64,000 nucleotides of DNA, from positions 8,442,001-8,506,000 of the forward strand of contig NC_065570.1 in the NCBI RefSeq assembly GCF_937616625.2, in the 5' to 3' direction. The stretch comes from Mercurialis annua. Lineage: Eukaryota; Streptophyta; Magnoliopsida; Malpighiales; Euphorbiaceae. A program made the translations under genes and the position numbers. This document shows, piece after piece, positions 1-10,471 of this stretch. Numbering within the stretch: position 1 is the stretch's first letter; each line of letters starts with the position of its first letter. The notes under the pieces were generated by a model. That model did not search any database. It saw nothing but the letters and a program-made list of their open reading frames with translations, and had not been told where the DNA came from.

Positions 1-32
1 TATCATTCAGGACCTACACATGGGGAAGACGA

Positions 33-1290
33 TTGGGATGGGGTATTAAAGATGGATTGTTCTTCTTACACACTAGACCGCCAACAATTCTTTGCAACGC
101 ATCCATATCGGATACTCTATGGCATCAACGAGCCGGTCATCCATCTCAGCAAATACCTTCTTTAATTCCCATTTTTAAGAATAAAAACGTTGTTGACAGT
201 ACTTATTTAATTTTCCCTTTAGAAAAACAAATTCGGAATTCATTTCCAATTCATACTACAACCAGTTTATCTTGTTTTGATCTTATTCACATGGATATTT
301 GGGGAGGTTACCACGTTCTTTGTTTGAATGGAGCTCGTTATTTCCTCACCATTGTGGATGATCACTCTAAATTTACTTGGATTTATCTTATGAAAAACAA
401 AACGGAGGCACGCCCTCTTATTATTCATTTTGTACAACTCATTGAAAATCAATTTTCTAAGCGTATAAAAATTGTCTGTAGTGACAATGGTCCCGAATTT
501 AAATGTATTGATTTTTACTCTTCGAAAGGTATTTTACATCAAACTAGATGTATTAATACACCTCAACCAAATGGTGTTGCCGAACGCAAACATCGCCATT
601 TATTGAATGTAGCTCGTGCACTTTCAATCACACTTACCTAAGATTTTTTGGGGTGATGCCATTCTTACTGCTACCTATTTAATAAATTGTTTACCTAATC
701 GTCATTTACAAAACAAAACACCTTTTGAAAAACTTTTTCATAAACCACCTCTTTATACACATTTGCGTGTTTTTAGTTGTCATTGTTTTGTATCTACACA
801 CCCTCTACGCCCGAGCAAATTTGATGCTCGTTATGTCGAATGTGTTTTTATTGGGTACCCACCTGGTACTAAGGGTTATAAGGCTTACAATCTTGAAAAC
901 AAGAAAAATTTAATCTCTCGAGACATCATTTTTTATGAAACAGAATTCTCGTTTACAAATCAAAATTTTGACACCACTCGCACCACCGACTTTCCTCTAC
1001 CAACTTCCCAACCCACCACAACCATTTATGATGATCTTCTACCACTACCACACTCACTCGTACAGCCTCCAATGCCAACGGTTCCTACTACTACACAGCC
1101 ACTCCAAACATACCAACGACGACCAGCACAACCATTCTGACAACCGCCAATAACACCAGCCCCTACTACCACACATTTAGAACAAAAAGATCCACTACCG
1201 ACAGTGCCTACCACCACCATCCCTCGACGCATCTCTCGCGAAACCCAACCATCCAAACTTCTACACGACTTCCATGTTGAGATTAATCTA
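33..1290 (+). pseudogene. Ty1/copia polyprotein remnant (GAG-pre-integrase and integrase)
   Basis: This is part of a copia retrotransposon polyprotein, cut off by the left edge of the window. The GAG-pre-integrase segment (LWHQRAGHPS, near 115) is followed by the integrase core. The catalytic acidic residues are visible as D in MDIWG (about 290), D in SDNGPEF (about 480) and E in NGVAERKH (about 570-590). The frame shifts near 616-641 and the protein continues in another frame with typical post-integrase sequence (WGDAILTATYLINCLPN, then VFIGYPPGTKGYK). A stop follows at 1,138. The cysteines expected in the zinc-binding segment before the integrase are not visible. No reverse transcriptase follows. 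It is a dead fragment; the family assignment is firm. Confidence 0.9.
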
Positions 1291-1305
1291 CCCCCCCCCC
1301 CCCCC
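1291..1305. repeat. Poly-C homopolymer
   Basis: A run of 15 C lies at the downstream end of the copia remnant, just before the gypsy LTR remnant. Long C runs are rare in AT-rich plant DNA and are prone to length error in assemblies. Confidence 0.9.
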
Positions 1306-1326
1306 GCGTTCCTCGATCACATCGTC

Positions 1327-1780
1327 TGTCATGATCCGAAATCTCGAATCGAGACCGGCACTAGGGAATGGGAGTAGTTGCTCCGAAACCCGTAGCAAGC
1401 CTGAAAAACACTATAAATTTTTCGCTTTTAAAAAGAAACGTATGAAACATTTATTAAATAACTAATGGGACAAAACATCAGAGTTTGAATGTACTTAAAA
1501 CATTCGTATACAAGAAGATTACACTAGCTACTGCAAACGACTACTACTACAGTAGTACTGAATAAAGTAGGCAAAATACCACAATTCAAACGAGGAGACT
1601 TCGAGAAGCAAACAAAGTGAAGTCTCGTTCAAAAACACAGGTAACGAACCTGAAAAATAATTCCACAACGTGGGTCAGATATACTGGTGAGTTCATGCCG
1701 TTATAAATAAATATTATATAAAGTTAAAAATATTTTATATTTAAAATAACTTTATATATTTTTGAAAACCTTTGAAAACA
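1327..1780 (-). repeat. Gypsy-type LTR remnant, reverse orientation
   Basis: Read on the minus strand this segment ends like the two LTR families downstream: a GGCTTGCTACGGGTTTCGG motif, then CCCATTCCCTAG, a GCCGGTCTCG-like stretch, and a terminal GATCATGACA comparable with GGGTCGTGACA at 6,645-6,655. Further inside it keeps an ACTCACCAGTATATCTGACCC block followed by a TTTTTCAGGT block, matching the order seen in the complete element. The 5' end of this LTR is not recognisable, so it is truncated or diverged. The left boundary abuts the copia remnant; the right boundary is approximate. Confidence 0.7.
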
Positions 1781-1967
1781 TTTTAAAAACAATTGAAGCT
1801 TGAACTTGCACATAACATATTTCGACAAGACTTCAATATCATTGAAAGTCAACCATTCACTTTGACTTTTAAAACGAAAACACATTTCTCAATTCCGTCC
1901 ATCTAACATTGATTACAAAACTAATAGATGTAACATACACACATATTCCTATGGGATCGATAGCACA

Positions 1968-4223
1968 TGTAATACCCCAAAATATTTAATTACCTAATTG
2001 GACCACGTGTCCAGTTTTGATTCGCCAGAGTGGCGATATCAGAAGAAGTTCCGAAAAGATAAAGTAAATAAATTTCAAGTAGGTCGGTTTCGGGAAACTA
2101 ATTATGCAAAAATTAAGGTTATATTTCAATTATAAAGTTAGAATTGGAGTTAAAAGGAAAAATGGCAAGAAAAACCCAAAAATAAGGTACAGGGACCAAA
2201 GTGGTAATTTAGCCACTTTGTGTCGAAAATGGAAATTTGTAGGTTTTGACGGGAAAGTATTAATATCGAGGCTCGTATTATTTATTGGAGGTAAATAATA
2301 TGTATAAGTTATAATAAAAGAATTTATCAATTTAGTTATGGACTAAATTGAACAAATGAAAAGTTTAAAGGATAAATTGTAACAAAGAAAGAAAAGAAGG
2401 ATCAAAATGAACCTTTAACCATGCAATATATGAGATTTCATTCGAATGAAGAAAACAGAGAGGAAGAAGAGAGAAGGCTCCAAAAGCTAACGCCGATCAC
2501 GATCGTTTCGCCGCCGTTTCTCCGTTCGACGTCCGATTCAAGCGATTTTTGCGTCGATCTCTTCGAAATCGAAAACTCTATCAATCTCAAGCTTCGTTCC
2601 AAGGTAAGATTTCAAGAATTGGTGCCAAATTCGAAATATGTGGGCTGTTTTAGTTAAGAGTTGGAAATTGACGATTTTGGCTCGATTTTAGCGTTTTGAT
2701 AAAAACTAAATGACGGGTGTGGTGAGAAATGAGGTTGTTGATGTGTGAAGTAGGTCGGGGTGCGGCGAAACAGCCCGGAAACGACGTTTCCGGGACTGTG
2801 CATAGCAGAAGCTATGCGCGCGCATAGCTGAGCTATGCTCCCGCATAGCTCGGGCTATGCGCCCGCATAGCTCGGTTGTGCACCGCATAGCCTGTACGAG
2901 CTACGCGCTCGCACGGCGATTCCGAAGGGACTAAAATGGACTTTTGTCCCGATTGACCGAGGTTTTTGACATTTTCGAGTATTGAACTTTAAATATAAAA
3001 TTAAGACCCCGATAACTTAAAAAGTAAAATTTAGCTCGACGTTTTACGCGAGTAACAATAATGAAAAAAAACGTTAAGGAAATTATATAATTCTCGAATA
3101 CAAGGAATGGTATTCGATAAGTCGTGGGTACGCCTAAGAGTTACTGAATACGTGAATAATACTAAGAATGAAACTAAAACCTAAATTATGAAAGTATTAT
3201 ACGTATAAACACATGATTTACGTCTGACTATTAAACGTTAATCAATATGTATCAGACGTACGACCGAACAGTGAGGGCACTAGAGGTGGACTAGTACGAG
3301 CATACCACCACATCGATTTCATTATAGAGTGGATAGCAGTCACTGTGAATTGTATTTTACTTTCGTGTATCTTATCTTAAAGTTATTTTATATATATATA
3401 TATATTTATATTGTTTATACGCATCGCATAGTTTATGGTTTGATTAAATGTTAGATATTTCTATCAAGTATATATACCAGGACTAGTATGCGATCCGAAG
3501 AAACTAGCTACCTATTGGGTGTCACTAGGCTGTGTGATTACCAGTATCGAGTCAGTCTAGTATGTTTGCATTTGATAAATGGTTCGATATGATACGATAT
3601 GAATATGAATTTCGAAGTTGGATAATGAATTCGATACGAGTGAGCACTCGGCTACGGTGTAGTCTGGAGTCCCCGTATCTAGTGAGTTGGACTCACACTT
3701 TGGGATTAAAAGATAGGTCGCGATCGATGAGGTAGAGTGTGAGCAATCCCGGGTCGGACTATCTGAATTAAGATGATTTGATTATTCGAGAATTATGTTG
3801 CATGCTAGGATATTAGTTTCGTACGGATCAAATACCTGTTTATTATTTTATATTATTGTTTTCTTAAGATGCGATGCTATGTTTTTATATTAATACCGTT
3901 AGTAAATGCAAACTCACTCAGTGTTTTCCCAAATACTAACCCCTCACCTTTGATGTCTTTCAGGTACTTAGTTTGTGGACTTAGCTAGAAGCAAATTTTG
4001 AAGTCCAGATTTCAGCTGTGTATGTATAGTTTATGACTTCTGTGAATGCTGCAGTAGTGGTCCTGTGTCGACAGAGTCGTAGCTTAGACAGCAGTTCATT
4101 TTGATTGTATATATTATCTGCTGTCTTTGTTTTATATGTTTTTGATAGGCTACATGTATTATATGTGGTTTACGGTCCCAGATGCCGGTGACATGTTTTG
4201 AGACATTAACTGATGTATATAGT
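1968..4223 (+). mobile_element. Solo gypsy LTR, left part (split by a nested element)
   Basis: The LTR begins TGTAATACCCC and continues at 10,472 after the nested insertion, ending GGGTCGTGACA at 10,679. Removing the insertion gives about 2.46 kb. Direct GCACA duplications flank it at 1,963-1,967 and 10,680-10,684. There is no internal region and no second copy, so it is a solo LTR left by LTR-LTR recombination. It is related to the nested family: shared start and end, a conserved block CTACCTATTGGGTGTCA (about 3,509), and CTCACTCAGT...AATACTAACCCCTCAC (about 3,914-3,950). It diverges strongly elsewhere. The chromovirus/Tekay affiliation is inferred from the end sequences. Confidence 0.88.
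2774..2860. repeat. Palindrome array in the solo LTR (GCATAGCT type)
   Basis: First comes a hairpin with 10-bp arms (CCCGGAAACG and its complement, one-base loop) at 2,774-2,794. Three palindromes follow, built on GCATAGC...GCTATGC, at about 2,800-2,817, 2,822-2,838 and 2,843-2,860, then half-units to about 2,890. The stretch is GC-rich and interrupts AT-rich LTR sequence. The nested family has the same layout at the equivalent position with a different palindrome sequence. Confidence 0.85.
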
Positions 4224-4789
4224 TGTAATACCCCGTAAGTTCAGGTGCCGTTTAGTGCAACGTGTCCGGTAGAGAAGGACCGGAGTTACAGAGATAAAGA
4301 TATTGGATATTAAAGAAAAGGATAATATGGAGTAAGACGTATATGTTTGAGGATTAGAATAAGAAAATAAGGAAAAATATCAAGAAAAGTCACAAACTTT
4401 AGATCAGGGACTAAAGTGGTAATTTAACCAGTTAAGTCCGAAAATGGAATTATTTCGCCACGGTCCGCGAAATGTTTTATAGTATTGGTGGTAAAAGTTT
4501 CAGGTCAATCGGAGACCTTTTAAAATTTGGACGCGGATTCATTTTGGGCTAAATTGTCAATTTTGAAGAATTCAAGGACCAAAGTGCAAATTAGCCAATT
4601 TAGCCTCGAGAATAGAAATTGGAAGATTATCGACGGAAATAATTATTTTTGGAGTAGTATTATTTATTGGGATATAAATAATACGTAGATAATCGAGTTT
4701 AAATGAATAAATAACCGTTTAGTTAAAATTGAAAGTTTAAAAGAGAATTGGTTAAGTTAAAGAAATGAAGGACTAAAGTGGCTAATTAG

Positions 4790-4803
4790 CCAATCTATAT
4801 AAA
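4790..4803 (+). promoter_or_regulatory. Candidate LTR promoter (CCAAT box and TATA box)
   Basis: CCAAT (4,790-4,794) is almost directly followed by TATATAAA (4,796-4,803). A purine-rich AGATAGAGGAAGAAGAAGG leader starts about 15-20 bases downstream, where transcription would be expected to start. The same sites recur in the 3' LTR at 8,601-8,614. This is motif evidence only. Confidence 0.6.
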
Positions 4804-4966
4804 GAAAAGAAAGAGATCAGATAGAGGAAGAAGAAGGAGCGTACAGAAGGTTTTAGGCGATCGATTCGATCCGCCGCGGTTTCGCCGTTTCTCGTCCAAA
4901 TCGAGTGATTCTCGCGCCGATGGATTAAGAATTCAATTCCCTATCATCTTTAAGCTTCAAATCGAG

Positions 4967-6239
4967 GTAAGCTTGACGTTTTGGTTTAGGATTTCGAGCG
5001 GTTTTACCGTTTTAATGATTTTGAGTTTGAATTCGACGTTTTAAGCTTGAATCTTGAGTTTTAGATGTTATTAAGCGTTACAGAACGATTTAGCATGTCG
5101 TAGCACGTCGGAAATGGCCCGGGGAATGAACCCCGGGGCTGCACATCGTGCAGCTAAAGGCTGCACGAACGTGCAGCAGACTGCACGTTCGTGCAGACTG
5201 CTGCACGAACGTGTAGCAAGTGCTACACGATCGTGCAGCACAGCAACTGCACGATCGTGCAGCGTGCAGGCGTACTGCACGAACGTGCAGTACACTGCTG
5301 CACGAACGTGCAGTCCCTCGTTAGCGGGAATCGACGATTTTGGCTTCCAGAGCCCTGACGCGACGCAGAAACTCGATTTCAGACAATTTCAAGTCGTGTA
5401 ATCAATCGTGATTCGATTGAATATCAAAACGTAAACTAGGACGTTTAAAAGAGAAGTGTGATTAAGAGATTATCAAAGTTAAGAATCGTATTAGAGATAC
5501 GATTGTGTTAACCTAAGTTTATAACTTAGGAGTTTGAATATTAAGCCTACGTTTATGAATTAAACGTACGTATGATTTGAATAGGAAGTGGATACATCGA
5601 CGAGGTACGAGATCGACGAGCTGGAATAGTTAAAAGAGTGAATGACGTGTGGAGCTTACGTTTGGATATAAGGAATAGCGATCGTTGTGAGTTAAACTTT
5701 ACTTTGAGTATTATTACGCAATAGATAGTTTTTATATTATAAATATGATATTAAACTACATCGCATGCTATAGTATTTTATCGATAGAAATGAATTTGTA
5801 CATCGTATTATCGAATATATATAGATTGTGAAAACTAGTATATGATCCGGGGGAAACAAGCTACCTATTGGGTGTCAATAGGCTGTGTGATCACCAGCGT
5901 CCGGGTAAGTCATAGATAGAGATTTCATGGGTCGTATATCATACTTGTTTGTGCATGCGATACAGAGCCTATCTGGTTGAACTATCCCGGGGCCTGTATC
6001 TGCGAGTCGGCTGGTTGAACTATCCCGGACTCATATCGATCGATCGTTAGATGTTGTGATAATGCTCATTATGCATACTAAGATATTAGGGTTTCGATCG
6101 GATCAAATGCTTGAAGTATAATATGTTTGTATATATGTTTTTTGTTTTAAATGCGATGTTATTTTCTATAATACCCTAGTAATGTGTTTTCTCACTCAGT
6201 ATTTCCCCAAATACTGACCCCTCACATTGATGTTTTCAG
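4967..6239 (+). other. Candidate intron inside the LTR transcript
   Basis: A good donor (ATCGAG|GTAAGC, GT at 4,967) lies about 165 bases after the TATA box. A good acceptor (TTGATGTTTTCAG|GTG) ends at 6,239. The palindrome array would lie within the intron. The diverged solo LTR keeps both signals at equivalent places (CCAAG|GTAAG near 2,603 and a TTTCAG|GTA acceptor near 3,963). Splicing is inferred, not shown. Confidence 0.45.
5118..5313. repeat. Palindrome array in the 5' LTR (CTGCACG type)
   Basis: A CCCGGGG...CCCCGGG hairpin (5,118-5,137) is followed by eight palindromes of about 16 bp, mostly CTGCACGAACGTGCAG, with variants whose centre is AT, TT or GATC. They start at about 5,138, 5,161, 5,181, 5,201, 5,223, 5,247, 5,275 and 5,298, separated by 4-12 bases. 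The array is GC- and CpG-rich, unlike its surroundings. Reading frames across it on both strands are by-products of the palindromes. Confidence 0.95.
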
Positions 6240-6659
6240 GTGTTTAGAGTCGGATCAGACAGACCGTCTTTGGTGTGCTGAGTACGAGTCCCCTTGGTGC
6301 TGCAGTAGTATACGTATGACGAGTCTTAGCATAGAATAGTCAGGTCTTATAGGTTGTGTACATATTTAATGTTTGTTTGATGTGACGTCTTTTGGTTGTC
6401 AGTTTTGTATTGATCGATAGACGGGCTAGTACGTACAAGTTACGGAAGTGAGATGCCCACTATGGTTGTATCGATGATGTGATATATATGATGTACGTTA
6501 TGATTGTAAACGTGTCTTCTTATTACATGTTTATAGGATAGTTGTGTTTGCGTTTTCGCGAAAAAGTTAGAGTGGTTTTAGGCTTGCTACGGGTTTCGGA
6601 GCTACCACTCCCATTCCCTAGCGCCGGTCTCGGCTCAATAATTTGGGTCGTGACAAAGT

Positions 6660-6671
6660 TGGTATCAGAGC
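6660..6671 (+). other. Primer-binding site, initiator tRNA-Met type
   Basis: TGGTATCAGAGC, complementary to the 3' end of plant initiator tRNA-Met, starts four bases after the end of the 5' LTR. This is the standard position for priming minus-strand DNA synthesis. Confidence 0.95.
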
Positions 6672-8021
6672 AGTTGGTCCAGTTACCTCTGCTAATATAT
6701 GATTTGAGTGCAGTTAGTCCATGATACCACTGCGAGTCTGTGATTGATGTTTGTTTGTTCCTAGGTATTATGTCATTAGACTAAGCTAGGAACTACTGCA
6801 GCTATAGAATTGAGCCATGTCTGATCCAAGTCGTTTGTATTATTTGTTTTAAGATCGAATTGATTGATCGTACATTTTGATTGATTGAGAATTTTTGTAG
6901 GTTTCATTATGATAAGTATGATCGATGGATTGTGAAATTCTTGTTTGTTTCATTATGACAAGTATGATCGATGGATTGTGAAACCTTTGTTTGTTTCTTT
7001 GCGAAATACGTATATGACGTATAGATGGTATCGAAATCGAATTATCGAAATGTCGAGATGTGCATGAAGAAGAAGTATGAAGTTACAGAAGTGGAAGAAC
7101 CTACCGTGTACAGAGTTTAAAGGTCTAGAGAACTTACAAAACTCGAAGTTTAAAAACTTTTTGAAAGTTGTTTGTTTAAACGATTTTGAAAACATAATTG
7201 TGCCTAGACCAGCGATAGTCATCGATAGGTGCCACGACATTGATAGAAATGCATCACTACACATATCTGTACATACATCAATAGGACATGCATCATATGC
7301 ATTATGTTCGGACGAAGAGGTGAGATGTGGCAACTCTTTGGGGATGAGAGACGTCATCACCCTAGTGCACAATTTTGCTAAAATGAAAATGAAATTTAAT
7401 TTAAAGTTCAAGATGAATCGTTTTATCGAAAGAGTTTTGAAAGAGTTTTGTTTTCATGTAAGTATACCTAGACCAGAACTCTGTGACGGAAGTGAAGTGC
7501 TCGCGAGCAAGCTGCGGTCAATACCAAGAGGCGAATGAATACGTATAGTTGCGAAAACATAGACGTTATGCTTCTAGGATATGAACTTAGTTTCGAAACA
7601 ACGCGCTAGAATATAGCTAAGACCGTGAATACGTTGGACAGTGATATGTATCCGATTAGTGGTAAGTTAGAAAGTAAGTATCTCTTTGACGGGATGTCAA
7701 AGATCTTAAATGACGATATAAGAGAAGAAGTGAATAATAGATGTGCGTGAATAGCGGAATGAAAATGATTGGACGGTGAACTAGGACGTTCATACTGTAT
7801 GATATAAGTATGAAAATGGGATAGTCGAGTATAGAAATCAACTTATAGTTATGCTTTGAAGATAGAAGATTACCCTTATGATAAGATGATGTGAATATTG
7901 CGTGATATTAGAAAATCGTCAATGATGGAATGACGATATGATTATACATTTTGGAGCTAAAGATGTTAACGATTTAAGATAAATTAAAAGGTAGTATGAA
8001 AATTCGAGGACGAATTTTTAT

Positions 8022-8034
8022 AAGGGGGGAAGAA
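8022..8034 (+). other. Polypurine tract
   Basis: AAGGGGGGAAGAA ends directly at the first base of the 3' LTR, the expected plus-strand primer position. Confidence 0.93.
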
Positions 8035-10466
8035 TGTAATACCCCGTAAGTTCAGGTGCCGTTTAGTGCAACGTGTCCGGTAGAGAAGGACCGGAGTTAC
8101 AGAGATAAAGATATTGGATATTAAAGAAAAGGATAATATGGAGTAAGACGTATATGTTTGAGGATTAGAATAAGAAAATAAGGAAAAATATCAAGAAAAG
8201 TCACAAACTTTAGATCAGGGACTAAAGTGGTAATTTAACCAGTTAAGTCCGAAAATGGAATTATTTCGCCACGGTCCGCGAAATGTTTTATAGTATTGGT
8301 GGTAAAAGTTTCAGGTCAATCGGAGACCTTTTAAAATTTGGACGCGGATTCATTTTGGGCTAAATTGTCAATTTTGAAGAATTCAAGGACCAAAGTGCAA
8401 ATTAGCCAATTTAGCCTCGAGAATAGAAATTGAAAGATTATCGACGGAAATAATTATTTTTGGAGTAGTATTATTTATTGGGATATAAATAATACGTAGA
8501 TAATCGAGTTTAAATGAATAAATAACCGTTTAGTTAAAATTGAAAGTTTAAAAGAGAATTGGTTAAGTTAAAGAAATGAAGGACTAAAGTGGCTAATTAG
8601 CCAATCTATATAAAGAAAAGAAAGAGATCAGATAGAGGAAGAAGAAGGAGCGTACAGAAGGTTTTAGGCGATCGATTCGATCCGCCGCGGTTTCGCCGTT
8701 TCTCGTCCAAATCGAGTGATTCTCGCGCCGATGGATTAAGAATTCAATTCCCTATCATCTTTAAGCTTCAAATCGAGGTAAGCTTGACGTTTTGGTTTAG
8801 GATTTCGAGCGGTTTTACCGTTTTAATGATTTTGAGTTTGAATTCGACGTTTTAAGCTTGAATCTTGAGTTTTAGATGTTATTAAGCGTTACGGAACGAT
8901 TTAGCATGTCGTAGCACGTCGAAAATGGCCCGGGGAATGAACCCCGGGGCTGCACATCGTGCAGCTAAAGGCTGCACGAACGTGCAGCAGACTGCACGTT
9001 CGTGCAGACTGCTGCACGAACGTGTAGCAAGTGCTACACGATCGTGCAGCACAGCAACTGCACGATCGTGCAGCGTGCAGGCGTACTGCACGAACGTGCA
9101 GTACACTGCTGCACGAACGTGCAGTCCCTCGTTAGCGGGAATCGACGATTTTGGCTTCCAGAGCCCTGACGCGACGCAGAAACTCGATTTCAGACAATTT
9201 CAAGTCGTGTAATCAATCGTGATTCGATTGAATATCAAAACGTAAACTAGGACGTTTAAAAGAGAAGTGTGATTAAGAGATTATCAAAGTTAAGAATCGT
9301 ATTAGAGATACGATTGTGTTAACCTAAGTTTATAACTTAGGAGTTTGAATATTAAGCCTACGTTTATGAATTAAACGTACGTATGATTTGAATAGGAAGT
9401 GGATACATCGACGAGGTACGAGATCGACGAGCTGGAATAGTTAAAAGAGTGAATGACGTGTGGAGCTTACGTTTGGATATAAGGAATAGCGATCGTTGTG
9501 AGTTAAACTTTACTTTGAGTATTATTACGCAATAGATAGTTTTTATATTATAAATATAATATTAAACTACATCGCATGCTATAGTATTTTATCGATAGAA
9601 ATGAATTTGTACATCGTATTATCGAATATATATAGATTGTGAAAACTAGTATATGATCCGGGGGAAACAAGCTACCTATTGGGTGTCAATAGGCTGTGTG
9701 ATCACCAGCGTCCGGGTAAGTCATAGATAGAGATTTCATGGGTCGTATATCATACTTGTTTGTGCATGCGATACAGAGCCTATCTGGTTGAACTATCCCG
9801 GGGCCTGTATCTGCGAGTCGGCTGGTTGAACTATCCCGGACTCATATCGATCGATCGTTAGATGTTGTGATAATGCTCATTATGCATACTAAGATATTAG
9901 GGTTTCGATCGGATCAAATGCTTGAAGTATAATATGTTTGTATATATGTTTTTTGTTTTAAATGCGATGTTATTTTCTATAATACCCTAGTAATGTGTTT
10001 TCTCACTCAGTATTTCCCCAAATACTGACCCCTCACATTGATGTTTTCAGGTGTTTAGAGTCGGATCAGACAGACCGTCTTTGGTGTGCTGAGTACGAGT
10101 CCCCTTGGTGCTGCAGTAGTATACGTATGACGAGTCTTAGCATAGAATAGTCAGGTCTTATAGGTTGTGTACATATTTAATGTTTGTTTGATGTGACGTC
10201 TTTTGGTTGTCAGTTTTGTATTGATCGATAGACGGGCTAGTACGTACAAGTTACGGAAGTGAGATGCCCACTATGGTTGTATCGATGATGTGATATATAT
10301 GATGTACGTTATGATTGTAAACGTGTCTTCTTATTACATGTTTATAGGATAGTTGTGTTTGCGTTTTCGCGAAAAAGTTAGAGTGGTTTTAGGCTTGCTA
10401 CGGGTTTCGGAGCTACCACTCCCATTCCCTAGCGCCGGTCTCGGCTCAATAATTTGGGTCGTGACA
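8035..10466 (+). repeat. 3' LTR (2,432 bp)
   Basis: It has the same length as the 5' LTR and the same ends. Differences seen by eye: G/A in the GAAATTGGAAGATT segment, A/G in GCGTTACAGAACG, G/A in CGTCGGAAATGG and G/A in AAATATGATATT. All four are transitions. Confidence 0.95.
8929..9124. repeat. Palindrome array in the 3' LTR
   Basis: This is an exact counterpart of the 5,118-5,313 array: the same eight units in the same order, shifted by 3,811 bases. Confidence 0.95.
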
Positions 10467-10471
10467 ATAGT

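Larger units (their letters stand above)
4224..6655 (+). repeat. 5' LTR (2,432 bp)
   Basis: It starts TGTAATACCCCG and ends GGGTCGTGACA. In order it contains an AT-rich U3, CCAAT and TATA motifs, a purine-rich leader, a candidate splice donor, the palindrome array, a CCTATTG/CAATAGG hairpin (5,864-5,882), a repeated TGGTTGAACTATCCCGG motif (about 5,962 and 6,010), a CAGTATTT/AAATACTG hairpin (6,197-6,216) and a candidate splice acceptor. The length is large for a plant gypsy LTR but fits this clade. Confidence 0.95.
6656..8034 (+). other. Internal region of the non-autonomous element
   Basis: The 1,379-bp interior holds the primer-binding site, a short leader with an ATG (near 6,817) whose frame reads MSDPSRLYYLF and stops, a 41-bp direct repeat (about 6,910-6,990), and a polypurine tract. 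A 153-codon open frame (about 7,077-7,538) has no recognisable gag or pol motif and I do not call it a gene. The interior is probably leader plus the 3' untranslated end of an autonomous relative with gag-pol removed. Confidence 0.85.
4224..10466 (+). mobile_element. Complete non-autonomous gypsy-type LTR retrotransposon
   Basis: The element is 6,243 bp: two 2,432-bp LTRs around a 1,379-bp interior. It carries TGTAATACC...GTCGTGACA ends, a tRNA-Met primer-binding site, a polypurine tract and perfect ATAGT target duplications (4,219-4,223 and 10,467-10,471). It sits inside the older solo LTR. No protease, reverse transcriptase, RNase H or integrase is present, so it must have been copied using proteins from another element. 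The LTRs are nearly identical (four differences found by eye), which indicates a recent insertion. The sequence before the polypurine tract (TTCGAGGACGAATTTTTATAAG) resembles the 3' end of Tekay-type chromoviruses as I recall them. Confidence 0.95.

Noticed and set aside
5138..5313. CRISPR-like array of regularly spaced repeats
   Set aside because: The DNA is clearly plant nuclear, spacers are only 4-12 bases, and the units are perfect palindromes within an LTR.
5071..5401. Open frames of 74-95 codons on both strands across the palindrome array (also at 8,882-9,212)
   Set aside because: They exist because palindromic GC-rich units lack stops in several frames; composition is repetitive, there is no known domain, and they lie in LTR DNA.
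6660..6671. Possible tRNA fragment
   Set aside because: The 12 bases match only the tRNA 3' end complement at the exact primer-binding position; there is no cloverleaf.
7077..7538. 153-codon open frame inside the young LTR element as a gene
   Set aside because: No gag, pol or other motif; the overlapping antisense frame of similar length suggests chance openness.
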